Below are positions 1-7,947 of a DNA stretch of 64,000 nt, piece after piece. How positions within the stretch are numbered: position 1 is the first letter of the stretch; every line of letters starts with the position of its first letter. The stretch comes from Yersinia rochesterensis (GTDB lineage: Bacteria > Pseudomonadota > Gammaproteobacteria > Enterobacterales > Enterobacteriaceae), in assembly GCF_003600645.1 (NCBI RefSeq), contig NZ_CP032482.1, positions 3,534,001 through 3,598,000 of the forward strand, in the 5' to 3' direction. Both the position numbers and the translations under genes were made by a program. The notes under the pieces were generated by a model, which was given only the letters and a program-made list of their open reading frames with translations, was not told the DNA's origin and made no database searches.

Positions 1-434
1 TGGCTTGCCTTGATTTTGATCGACTCAACACTTCTGCGAGGCAGTTTTTGAACCACTTTAGTGCCCATTTTGGGGTAAAACTGCGTCAAAATACAGACTT
101 CATTTTTCTGCCAGCTTCGGAGACTTTTGACCCCCATTTTTTTTGCCATGGCAAAAATGGTTTTCCGCGTTCTCCCCGGCAATAACTGACCGACAAAGGT
201 TATCCCCTCGCCATCGGCATAATGTGTCCGGATGACCTCTTTTTCCTCTTCAGTCCAAGGAACCGCATGCACCTTACAAAGCCCTAACTCCTGGGCTGCC
301 AATCTTATTGCGGTCAGGGTACGGCCCAAATGGGTGGCTATCTCCGTAGTGGGTATCTTCCCATAGTGGGTTTCCACAAACGTCAATTCGCCTAAGGTCC
401 ACGCGGTACGATGGTTTCTGTATTCTTCACTCAT
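1..434 (-). CDS. Putative DNA-binding protein with three Myb/SANT-like repeats (partial)
   Basis: The frame is open from an ATG at 434 to the window edge (144 codons), so the C-terminus is missing. Three similar helical units are visible, each opening with a tryptophan: AWTLGELTFVETHYG near residue 11, PWTEEEKEVIRTHYADG near 59 and SWQKNEVCILTQFYPKMG near 106. Each is followed by a second helix of HTH type (TTEIATHLGRTLTAIRLAA, RTRKTIFAMAKKMGV, RRSVESIKIKA). The spacing of W, E, the hydrophobic residues and Y/H is that of Myb/SANT-like DNA-binding repeats. It lies 93 bp after the last T6SS gene on the same strand, so it could be the distal cistron of the T6SS operon or a separate regulator. 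The function is inferred from fold only. Confidence 0.6.
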   Translation of the reverse strand, partial: MSEEYRNHRTAWTLGELTFVETHYGKIPTTEIATHLGRTLTAIRLAAQELGLCKVHAVPWTEEEKEVIRTHYADGEGITFVGQLLPGRTRKTIFAMAKKMGVKSLRSWQKNEVCILTQFYPKMGTKVVQKLPRRSVESIKIKAS

Positions 435-527
435 CGCAGCTTCCTGATGCAATATCCCTGGTCAACCTTTCCTGGCACGGCATTAAATCTTTTGTCCAAG
501 CGGTGTGCATGGCCAGTCACGCATCAC

Positions 528-1937
528 CTACGGCGATGCCGTTTCGGGCAACGTGAGTAACGCATACCGGTTCAGCAGTTGAGTAAACCGGCTGTCAATC
601 TGTTGGCGCAGTGCTGAAGATGGAGTTTGCCCTGACTCGGACTGTGCCTGATACTGACGCAACAACTCTTCCAACGGTAATGTTTGTGCCAGCGGTTGTT
701 GAATCGCAAAGACCACCGATTTCAGCTCAGAGACCGTCATATAGCGCCCCTTTTTCTCATCCAATCCATTTAGGCGATCGGCCAGTTGCCGTAGGCGCTC
801 TTGCGCCAGTGCATAGTATTTCAACTCCCCCAGCGGGGCGGCTCCAGCCTCTCGCTGTTGCTGCCACAATGTGCTCAAACGCTTAACGTCTTGGCTGGCG
901 GGCCACAATTGTTGTGCTTGTGATAACAGTGCATCACCCCGTATTTGCGCCCATAACGGCGGCAATATCGCCAATTGTTCTAACTGTGAGCCACTGGCTT
1001 GCAGCACGGGTTCAGTCAAACGTCCCAGTGCGGCGTCTGAGGTTTGCTGTTTCAGCTCATCAATTGATTTAGCGGCCAGCGGTGTGGGTAGAGGGCTGGC
1101 ATTGGCGAGTAATGCCTCCCGTAACGGATCGGATGAGAGTGATTGCCAGATAGCGAAACCGCCCGTCATCAGCACCGCCATCAGTGATAACCCGGCGATA
1201 AAACCGTGCCCGGCCTTCCAGCGCGGGGGGGGTGGCGGCTCAGTTGGAGCGAAAGCCACCTGCACACTCGGCGGAGCCGGTTCGTTGACAATATAGACCA
1301 GCGGAGCACTGGCTGTGATCGGCGCGAAGGTGGGTTGTGATTGTTGCTGTGGTTCCGAGCGCGCGGCGTGCCGCATTGGTACAGTCAATCGGTCGGGTGT
1401 ATCAGCGTCCGCTTCAGCACTCTCCAGCCGCAATGCGGCGTTATGTAACATGAGGCGAACACCGTCCAGTTTACTCAGATGCTTGAGTTCCAGCGTTTGC
1501 AGTTGCGTGCAGAGTTGTTCCAGCACCTGTTCAGCGCGGTAAACCAGCGCCAGATCACCGTAGCACAGGGTCATGGTGCGCCAGACCTGTTGCAATCGGT
1601 CACTCAACCAAGCCAGTAACTCCACCCGCGCATGGGTTTGCGGTGGCCACAAGGCGCTCCATTGATGAGAGATTAATCCCGCCAGCAGCTCCAACCCTTC
1701 ACACAACCCGGCCAGCCCGGCAATTTGCGTCCGAGCCAGGGTAAAATCAACGGTGGTCTGTAGCTCAACACCATTCTGGCGAAACAGCGCTAAACAAAGC
1801 TGCTCGACCCGCGCCCAGTCAACATCCGGGCGGGCGGGATGATGTAATTTACCGATTTCGTTACGTAAGGCGCTGAATTCAGCAAAATAACGCGGGTCGC
1901 CGCCGGTTTTCAGGTGGCGTTCAGGTAAGTGTGTCAT
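528..1937 (-). CDS. T6SS TssA-like protein with ImpA N-terminal and VasL-type C-terminal regions, membrane anchored
   Basis: This 469-residue protein starts with an ImpA-type N-terminal domain (GGDPRYFAEFSALRNEIGKL, then the LISHQWSALWPP segment near residue 90). The N-terminal domain is followed by a proline-rich stretch (PPPPPRWK, about 235-242), one transmembrane helix (GFIAGLSLMAVLMTGGFAIW, about 245-265) and an alpha-helical C-terminus. This is the layout of VasL/TagA-type TssA relatives, which in other T6SSs act at the membrane-distal end of the sheath. A separate soluble tssA lies at 6361-7947, so this is the second TssA-like gene of the cluster. It is the last recognisable T6SS gene in the direction of transcription. 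Confidence 0.8.
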   Translation of the reverse strand: MTHLPERHLKTGGDPRYFAEFSALRNEIGKLHHPARPDVDWARVEQLCLALFRQNGVELQTTVDFTLARTQIAGLAGLCEGLELLAGLISHQWSALWPPQTHARVELLAWLSDRLQQVWRTMTLCYGDLALVYRAEQVLEQLCTQLQTLELKHLSKLDGVRLMLHNAALRLESAEADADTPDRLTVPMRHAARSEPQQQSQPTFAPITASAPLVYIVNEPAPPSVQVAFAPTEPPPPPRWKAGHGFIAGLSLMAVLMTGGFAIWQSLSSDPLREALLANASPLPTPLAAKSIDELKQQTSDAALGRLTEPVLQASGSQLEQLAILPPLWAQIRGDALLSQAQQLWPASQDVKRLSTLWQQQREAGAAPLGELKYYALAQERLRQLADRLNGLDEKKGRYMTVSELKSVVFAIQQPLAQTLPLEELLRQYQAQSESGQTPSSALRQQIDSRFTQLLNRYALLTLPETASP

Positions 1938-2057
1938 GGTAATAACTCAAGAAGGGTAAAAGTATCCGATGGTCAGTACAATGACACTCGGGGATCACGA
2001 TACTGTGGCTATCTGGGGTATCGAAGTCATACCCAGCCTAGTATCTGTCGATGATAT

Positions 2058-2477
2058 TCAGTGAGTCATTTCTCTTCCTGTAGACCTGTCCAAGCATCGC
2101 TCTGTAACAGGCTCCCAATACGCATTGAGATCCTTACTGTTTGCGCATTGTGTCCTCACATGCTGCGGTGGTGGAGAAACCGCAGGTAATACAGGACTGT
2201 TGGCCTTTCGTTCGTTCATCGGTCTCCCACTTTCCGCTGTTCTTGTTCCGTTCTCTTTTTTCTCAGAACGTGACTTTGCTTTTTTAACCGGGGTTGGCGC
2301 TGCATCCTGGCCAACATAATCAACCTGCCGACTTTGACCACCATGACAGTGATACTCACCCGTTTTGCGATTACTATGACAGCCCTCTGCGTTGGTTCGC
2401 CCGGAATGTGCCATTGATGGCGTGTTGATAATGATACTGAGCAGTAGCGCCAGCCTGATGCCGGTGTGCAGTTTCAT
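2058..2477 (-). CDS. Secreted YHYH-type small protein
   Basis: This is a 139-residue protein with a clear signal peptide (MKLHTGIRLALLLSIIINTPSMA). The mature N-terminus reads HSGRTNAEGCHSNRKTGEYHCH, a His/Cys-rich YHYH motif that could bind metal. A charged low-complexity linker (KKAKSRSEKKENG) and a C-terminal part with two cysteines (CANSKDLNAYWEPVTERC) follow. It sits between tssE and the VasL-like gene, all on the minus strand, so it is probably co-transcribed with the T6SS. Nothing in the sequence shows a catalytic activity. It may be a periplasmic accessory protein or cargo acquired within the cluster. Confidence 0.6.
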   Translation of the reverse strand: MKLHTGIRLALLLSIIINTPSMAHSGRTNAEGCHSNRKTGEYHCHGGQSRQVDYVGQDAAPTPVKKAKSRSEKKENGTRTAESGRPMNERKANSPVLPAVSPPPQHVRTQCANSKDLNAYWEPVTERCLDRSTGREMTH

Positions 2478-2545
2478 CGAAATATCCTTATCAAAAACAG
2501 AAATAAAGAGTGGGGACTCCGGAGTTCAGAACCCGATAATGCACT

Positions 2546-2986
2546 TCAGACTCCCGTTGTTCTATCAAGATACTGTTGTTTCATGTGCCGTATCAACACC
2601 CGCCCTTCCGGCATAAACGCGGTGCCAAAATGCACCAGTCCGAGCTCTTTCAGCTCGGCATCAATTCCATATTCCAAATGCCCCGGAGCGGATTGTGGCA
2701 GTAGCACCACGTTGATACTTTTCAGCCGTGGCTCATATTTTAGCAACGTGGCTGAGAGCGTAGTCAGCAGTGAATGTGCGGTTCCTGGCATTCCCTGCAA
2801 GATTTTGCTCATGTCTGGCAGGCCGTAATCCGGCAGATGGCTGAGCGTACCGGCGCGGCAGTTAAGAATGCGCTGCATATTATCGAGCACCGACAGGACG
2901 ACCTGATTGGTTTCGCTCACCTGATGCAGGTCAAGCTCACCCGCTACGTTGCCGAACAGCATTTCATAGAGAGAAGGCTGGGGCAT
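2546..2986 (-). CDS. tssE: T6SS baseplate protein TssE (gp25-like)
   Basis: The 146 residues are the usual length for TssE. Family signs are PSLYEMLFGN at the N-terminus, the NCRAGTLSHLPDYGLPD segment near residue 43, in which TssE and phage T4 gp25 proteins are most conserved, and a closing beta-sheet region. The protein is a wedge component of the cytoplasmic T6SS baseplate and works with TssF and TssG. It begins immediately after tssJ (1-nt gap), consistent with translation from one operon mRNA. Confidence 0.92.
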   Translation of the reverse strand: MPQPSLYEMLFGNVAGELDLHQVSETNQVVLSVLDNMQRILNCRAGTLSHLPDYGLPDMSKILQGMPGTAHSLLTTLSATLLKYEPRLKSINVVLLPQSAPGHLEYGIDAELKELGLVHFGTAFMPEGRVLIRHMKQQYLDRTTGV

Positions 2987-2987
2987 A

Positions 2988-3530
2988 TTACTTATCCTTC
3001 AAGGGTAAAAGAATCATCCCATGATTATTCAGTTCAATCTGACGAGCCTTATCGGGGTCGAGGTCGTCACGGTTCAACACCACCCGCCAGGTGTTGTTAG
3101 CGATATCAGGTGCCAGAAACATACCCGCGACTGCCACATACTGCGCTTTTTCGTCCAGCGGCATATCGATGGACACCGCAGCACCCGGACGAATACGGAT
3201 ATCTTTTTCAGCCAGCAGATCGGCTTTGATGGCCTGGCTGTCCTCGGCAAATAATGAGGGATAATCGGTACCGTCAAACGTTTTGCGGTCTTGTAGCTGA
3301 TAGATGCGCACCACCGTGGCCAGTGGGGCACCGGTCGCGTTGTTGTTTACCGCATCCCGCGCCTGTATATCCAGATGCAGGGTTTTCACCTGCTTATAAA
3401 AAATGGATTTTGTCACCGCGACGGTGCCGTCACTCACTTTCTGAGTCAGTCCACATCCGCTCAGAGTGGATACCATGACCAGCATCAGTAATGCAAAACG
3501 TGTTTTACCAGCGGTAATCGCCATATTCAT
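2988..3530 (-). CDS. tssJ: T6SS outer-membrane lipoprotein TssJ
   Basis: A lipoprotein signal with lipobox LSGC precedes a beta-sandwich domain (TLHLDIQARDAVN, PLATVVRIYQL, GMFLAPDIANNTWR) typical of TssJ. TssJ anchors the TssJLM membrane complex to the outer membrane by binding the periplasmic part of TssM. The frame is open further upstream, but the ATG at 3530 is preceded by GAAGGGACACCG, a good ribosome binding site, and gives a normal lipoprotein signal, so I place the start there. The start overlaps the end of tssG by 26 nt. Confidence 0.9.
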   Translation of the reverse strand: MNMAITAGKTRFALLMLVMVSTLSGCGLTQKVSDGTVAVTKSIFYKQVKTLHLDIQARDAVNNNATGAPLATVVRIYQLQDRKTFDGTDYPSLFAEDSQAIKADLLAEKDIRIRPGAAVSIDMPLDEKAQYVAVAGMFLAPDIANNTWRVVLNRDDLDPDKARQIELNNHGMILLPLKDK

Positions 3531-4611
3531 CGGTGTCCCTTCGGTGAAGATTTTCCTGAACACGCTGATAGCGGCCCAGATTAATTGTGATCATTTCAGT
3601 GTCGGTGGGTGTGGTTGACGCGACGCGCTGTGTCCGCATTACGGCGGTTCTGCCTAACAGAATCCCGGTGCTTTTCGGCTGGCAAGAGAGCTGTGCGTCA
3701 GGCAGTAGCGCGCGTAACACCGTCAGTTGTAAACGCACATGCAGCCGCGACCCCAGATACACATGCAACAACGCCATCAAATCCGTGTGTAACTGCCCGC
3801 CGGGCAACCACTCTCGGGCTTCATCGGGGTTATCGGTTTTCAATTGCAGTAATACCTGACTGTTAACATCCACCGCGTGACTGCCCATTACCGGGCTGTT
3901 ACTCATGCTGATGGGGTGACGTGCGCTCAGGGCCAGTGGATTGCGCAAGGGGATACGGCAGCGGTCATGCGCTATCACGTGGGCATCGGTTTCCGGTGCC
4001 AGCAACTGAACTAACGCAATAATGCCTTCACTGGTGCGCGTGGGCAGGCGCATCATGCCAGTCAGTGCCAGAAAACGAGACACCGGCGTGGCGATATTCT
4101 GTGCACATCCCTCAATACCCAGACCACAGAGGCTCAGCAGATACCGAGAGGTTTTATCGGTGCCGCCGGGCGAAAAGCTGGCCGGATAAGAGTACTTCCG
4201 CCAGACGCGGTAGTACTGCGTGATCAATCGGTGATTGAAAATGTCCAGAAAGTCGCTGACTGCCTCATGCCCTTCCCGGCGCTGGGTAATATCGTCGATA
4301 TACGCAGTAGGCAGTGGCGACTCCACGCCATACAGTCCCATAAAGGTGGTGCGGATGGTCGGTGGGAGGTGTGCATGCGCGGGTATTTCCACCCGTTTAA
4401 ATTCACTGGCCGGAAACCCCATGCCCGGATGGGGGCGAAAACGCACCGGATCGTGCCTAACCTGCCAGTGACTACCCAATGGCGGGGCATCCGGCTGGCT
4501 TTGCTCCAGTAACTGACAGAAGCGATAAAACTGGGTATACGGCAGTTTATCCCACAGTTGTTCGATTAGCCGGGCAGGCGCTGATTGTGATTCTCTTTCC
4601 ATCGGATACAT
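3505..4611 (-). CDS. tssG: T6SS baseplate protein TssG
   Basis: The protein has 368 residues. The N-terminal region LWDKLPYTQFYRFCQLLE and the following VRFRPHPGMGFPASEF are conserved features of TssG (VasB/ImpH). TssG pairs with two TssF copies in each baseplate wedge. The gene overlaps tssF by 46 nt upstream and tssJ downstream. An internal ATG at 4602, nine bases after a GGGAA, may be the true start. The difference is three codons. Confidence 0.92.
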   Translation of the reverse strand: MYPMERESQSAPARLIEQLWDKLPYTQFYRFCQLLEQSQPDAPPLGSHWQVRHDPVRFRPHPGMGFPASEFKRVEIPAHAHLPPTIRTTFMGLYGVESPLPTAYIDDITQRREGHEAVSDFLDIFNHRLITQYYRVWRKYSYPASFSPGGTDKTSRYLLSLCGLGIEGCAQNIATPVSRFLALTGMMRLPTRTSEGIIALVQLLAPETDAHVIAHDRCRIPLRNPLALSARHPISMSNSPVMGSHAVDVNSQVLLQLKTDNPDEAREWLPGGQLHTDLMALLHVYLGSRLHVRLQLTVLRALLPDAQLSCQPKSTGILLGRTAVMRTQRVASTTPTDTEMITINLGRYQRVQENLHRRDTDEYGDYRW

Positions 4612-6329
4612 TTCCCGGCAGGCTGAACGATAAGGGTGAGCTGATTGAACAAATGGATGTCAGCGTAAAGGGCAAAGAAACGGTTGAGCATCTCGCCAAA
4701 CAGATGAATGTCGCCTTCGCCGGTAAAGCCGTTGCCATCCAGTGTCACTTCAATGTCGATACCCCGTAACAGAAAGCCCTTTTCAAACCGCTGCGTCTGG
4801 TGGTGCTGCACCTGTTGAATGGCATCAAGACGGCGATTATTCAGTTCATCCCCCTGCCAGTTGTACAGCTCCAGCGTCCCGCGTAGCACCTGTGCGCTGC
4901 TCATCAGGTTGAGGTAACTTGAGCCCAGATGGCTCAGTACCCGCCACTGAAAGTGGTCTTCCGCCGGGGGATAAGAGGGTAACGTAGGCTTGCAGAGATT
5001 GCGTACTTTCAGCGGCGTCTGTAACACTGCTTCGCAGCGGTCCAACAACGTGCTCTGTAACGCTTTGCGCGGGAGCTGACCATTGGTACCGGTAATTTTC
5101 AGCGACACCGCCTCGCGGGTAAACAATCGGTCCGCTTCCCATTGCTGGCCGCCGAGGATCAACCAGGTATCATGCAGCCCGGTCACCCCTCGTTTTACGC
5201 GGGTATGGTAATAGCGTTCCGGCGCATGACGTCGCTGCATTCCGCCGCGATGGCGAAAACTGGTAAAAGGAACATAGGTGGCATCGGATGTCCGTTGCGA
5301 ACCGGTCACAGCGTCGACGGAGTAAATTTCGGTATGCCCATCCTGCAAGCGGCGCGGGCGCAGCATATACTCACTTTCCAGCCCATTGATGGTTAACGGG
5401 TCAGCTTCCAGCGAGAACAGGTTAATCACCGGTACACAATGCAGGTTAAGCGCGTCATCCCTGACCGGCAGATCACTTTGCCACTGACAATCAAACACCA
5501 CTTCGATATCAAACCAGGCAATACCCGCCGGCAGCGTCACGGTTTCCAGCCCGTTCAGATGCACGAACATAAACTTCTCGCGGAAAGTGAAATACTCCAG
5601 TAATAGCTGATAACCGCTGAAGGCGCTGTCGCCTTTGGGCCACAGCAGGTCTTGGTCTGCAAAGCCACCGGGCGAAAACCAACCATCCAGTTTTATCCGA
5701 TCAACCTGATTGGGCAGACGCAAATAGAGCGCGGCCTGCCGCCGGGTGAGGGCCAGATGTAACGCACTGCTGACCGCCGCCTCTCCCGCCAGATAAAAAC
5801 ACAAGCGACGTAAGTCCACCTGCGACCAGTCAGCTTGTGGGCTGCAGGCCAGTCGCAGGCGCAGCACCGAACGGCCGTCTGGTTCGGTCGCCATCACCAC
5901 GGTTGAGACGGCGAGCGGGTTGAGTACCATATCGCGGGTAGTGCGGTACTGGCAAACGGTATTCTTCGGCCCAATGGGGCGGGAATAGATTTCCATGCCT
6001 TCGGGCACGATTTCAGCCATTTTCATCGCCGGAACATCCGGGGTCAGCGCCACCACCGACAGCGAGGGAATGGTGCGTAGATAGTGCGGCCACAACATGC
6101 TCACCAGCCCTTCGGTGAACTCCGGCAGGTCGTCATCAATTTTTTCGCGCAATCGCCCCATGGAGAAGGCAAAGCCTTCAAACAGGCGTTCGACGTAAGG
6201 GTCAGGCGTACCGGGTTTATCCAGATCTAACATCGCTGCCCGGTCAGGGTGAGTTTGGGCAAACTCTTTAGCTGCATCGCGCAGATAGCGCATTTCGGCG
6301 TCGTAATAACGCAGGGTAAGGTCTTTCAT
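4566..6329 (-). CDS. tssF: T6SS baseplate protein TssF
   Basis: At 587 residues this is the normal TssF (VasA/ImpG) length. The start LRYYDAEMRYLRDAAKEFA, the DPYVERLFEGFAFSMGRLRE segment near residue 43 and the LWPHYLRTIPSL segment are TssF hallmarks. It forms the baseplate wedge with TssG and TssE. The order tssF-tssG-tssJ-tssE fits one polycistronic unit with overlapping genes. The start lies 31 nt after the tssA stop. Confidence 0.95.
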   Translation of the reverse strand: MKDLTLRYYDAEMRYLRDAAKEFAQTHPDRAAMLDLDKPGTPDPYVERLFEGFAFSMGRLREKIDDDLPEFTEGLVSMLWPHYLRTIPSLSVVALTPDVPAMKMAEIVPEGMEIYSRPIGPKNTVCQYRTTRDMVLNPLAVSTVVMATEPDGRSVLRLRLACSPQADWSQVDLRRLCFYLAGEAAVSSALHLALTRRQAALYLRLPNQVDRIKLDGWFSPGGFADQDLLWPKGDSAFSGYQLLLEYFTFREKFMFVHLNGLETVTLPAGIAWFDIEVVFDCQWQSDLPVRDDALNLHCVPVINLFSLEADPLTINGLESEYMLRPRRLQDGHTEIYSVDAVTGSQRTSDATYVPFTSFRHRGGMQRRHAPERYYHTRVKRGVTGLHDTWLILGGQQWEADRLFTREAVSLKITGTNGQLPRKALQSTLLDRCEAVLQTPLKVRNLCKPTLPSYPPAEDHFQWRVLSHLGSSYLNLMSSAQVLRGTLELYNWQGDELNNRRLDAIQQVQHHQTQRFEKGFLLRGIDIEVTLDGNGFTGEGDIHLFGEMLNRFFALYADIHLFNQLTLIVQPAGKCIRWKENHNQRLPG

Positions 6330-6360
6330 GGTTTTCTTTTTATCAGGATAGGGTTATCGA

Positions 6361-7947
6361 TTAACCACACAGCACCGCAGCCCGTGCCGGGTCGAGGGCC
6401 ACTAATCCGGCGAGCAGGTTTTCCATCTCGCCATGCAGCCGTGATTTGTCCGACTCGGTTCGGCTGGCTTTCATGCGCAGCAATTTCAGGCGACGGGCTT
6501 TCACTTCAAACAGTAATTCCGGCTCCCATTGGGTGAGCGTCATCAAGGTCGCGTTCCCCTCCAGCTCACCCAGCAAATGCAATGCCATGTCGTTTTTTCC
6601 GTACTGCTCGGCGACCCGCGCCATCAGCAGGCGGATTAGCCACTGATGGCGAGAGGTGCGGGTACCCGGACGGTTTTGCAGCCAGTTCAGTGCCGCTTCC
6701 ACGCCTTCGCTGTCGGCTTGCGCCAGCGCTTCCGGCTCCAGTTGCAAAATATCGTCATCACCCGCCGTACTGGCGGAGGCTGCCGGTTCACTGCCCCAAC
6801 TTTCTGCTGCCATGACGTGCTGGTTTATCCAGTGCAAGGTCACCTCATCAGCAAAAGGTGTTCCATCACTGAATGCCAGACCTTCGAGCCCGGGCAAGCG
6901 GGTCAGCAGACCATTCAAATCCTGCTGAATGATGTCAGCCCAACGCTCATGCTGCCCACCTGTTTTCAGCAGTGCCTGATGGGTATACCACTGGAGATCC
7001 AGCCACAGGTGATTAACGCCCTGAGCAAACAGGATGTCGGTTTGCTCCAGCAGTTCCAGCCAGCTTTGTTGCAGATAAAGACGTTTCAGCAGTGCGCGGT
7101 TCTCCAGCTTCGGCGGAGCCAGACGGGTACATCCGTCAGCTGCCAGTGGCGGCAGTTCATGCAGGGTGTCCAGACGAATGCTTTTCATCAGATGATGCCC
7201 CGACAGCCAGCCGTTCGGCTGGTCGCGCAAAAAAACCGCCAGCAGTTTTGCCTGATCGAGCAAATCACGCCCGGAGCTGACGGCTTTCAACGCAGGAGCA
7301 TCAGGCGCAGAGTGACGAGGGAGACTGCTGTTTTGTGGGATAACGGCATCAGGGCCGCCGGACTGCATTAGCCGGTTTTCCAATGCCGCGTAAAGGGCAG
7401 CGAGCTGAGGGCGGGTGGATTCATCCCAACCACCAACACTTTCCTCGGTTAACACCAATGCACCCACAATGCGTTCAAAGTCAGCTTTTGTAACTTCGGG
7501 GTACAGTGACAGGCTATCCAGCACCCGGCTACCTGCCAACCATTCCAGTGCCAGTTTGCGGCTGTTGCCACGTTGCGGATGCAGTGCATCACCAAAGCGT
7601 TGGATCAACCCGGCCAGCAAGGCCAGACCATCCGCTAGCCCGCTTTCGCCATCGATGTGCAGCCGCGCCCAGATATAGTAGGTCGCGATGCGCACATCCT
7701 TGCTCACCCCGGTCAGCAGTTTCTCTGCCAGTGCACAGACCAAACCGGTGTCTGCGCCGGACAGTTTGTTCACCTCTTCACGCATCTGCTGGAAGTCATC
7801 GTCATAACCGGGGTCATCACCCACCAGTGAGTCCGGGGCAATGGGAACCAACCATTTTTCCCAGAGCAAGATCTGCTGCTGTACCGGTTGCGAAAGCGCC
7901 TGCGGTTCGGCATGGCAGGCGCTGAGTAAGGTGTGCAACGTAGCCAT
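6361..7947 (-). CDS. tssA: T6SS protein TssA (ImpA/VasJ type)
   Basis: This soluble protein of 528 residues has an ImpA-type N-terminal domain (about 1-170, including the TYYIWARLHIDGESGLADGL segment) and a VasJ-like C-terminal helical domain (about 230-528). There is no transmembrane segment, unlike the second TssA-like protein at 528-1937. TssA primes and coordinates tail tube/sheath polymerisation at the baseplate. The ATG shares one base with the TGA of tssM (TGATG), indicating translational coupling. Confidence 0.9.
   Translation of the reverse strand: MATLHTLLSACHAEPQALSQPVQQQILLWEKWLVPIAPDSLVGDDPGYDDDFQQMREEVNKLSGADTGLVCALAEKLLTGVSKDVRIATYYIWARLHIDGESGLADGLALLAGLIQRFGDALHPQRGNSRKLALEWLAGSRVLDSLSLYPEVTKADFERIVGALVLTEESVGGWDESTRPQLAALYAALENRLMQSGGPDAVIPQNSSLPRHSAPDAPALKAVSSGRDLLDQAKLLAVFLRDQPNGWLSGHHLMKSIRLDTLHELPPLAADGCTRLAPPKLENRALLKRLYLQQSWLELLEQTDILFAQGVNHLWLDLQWYTHQALLKTGGQHERWADIIQQDLNGLLTRLPGLEGLAFSDGTPFADEVTLHWINQHVMAAESWGSEPAASASTAGDDDILQLEPEALAQADSEGVEAALNWLQNRPGTRTSRHQWLIRLLMARVAEQYGKNDMALHLLGELEGNATLMTLTQWEPELLFEVKARRLKLLRMKASRTESDKSRLHGEMENLLAGLVALDPARAAVLCG

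Noticed and set aside
871..1296. Open frames on the plus strand opposite the VasL-like gene
   Set aside because: They are antisense shadows of a well-supported T6SS gene, with no ribosome site and no recognisable protein features.
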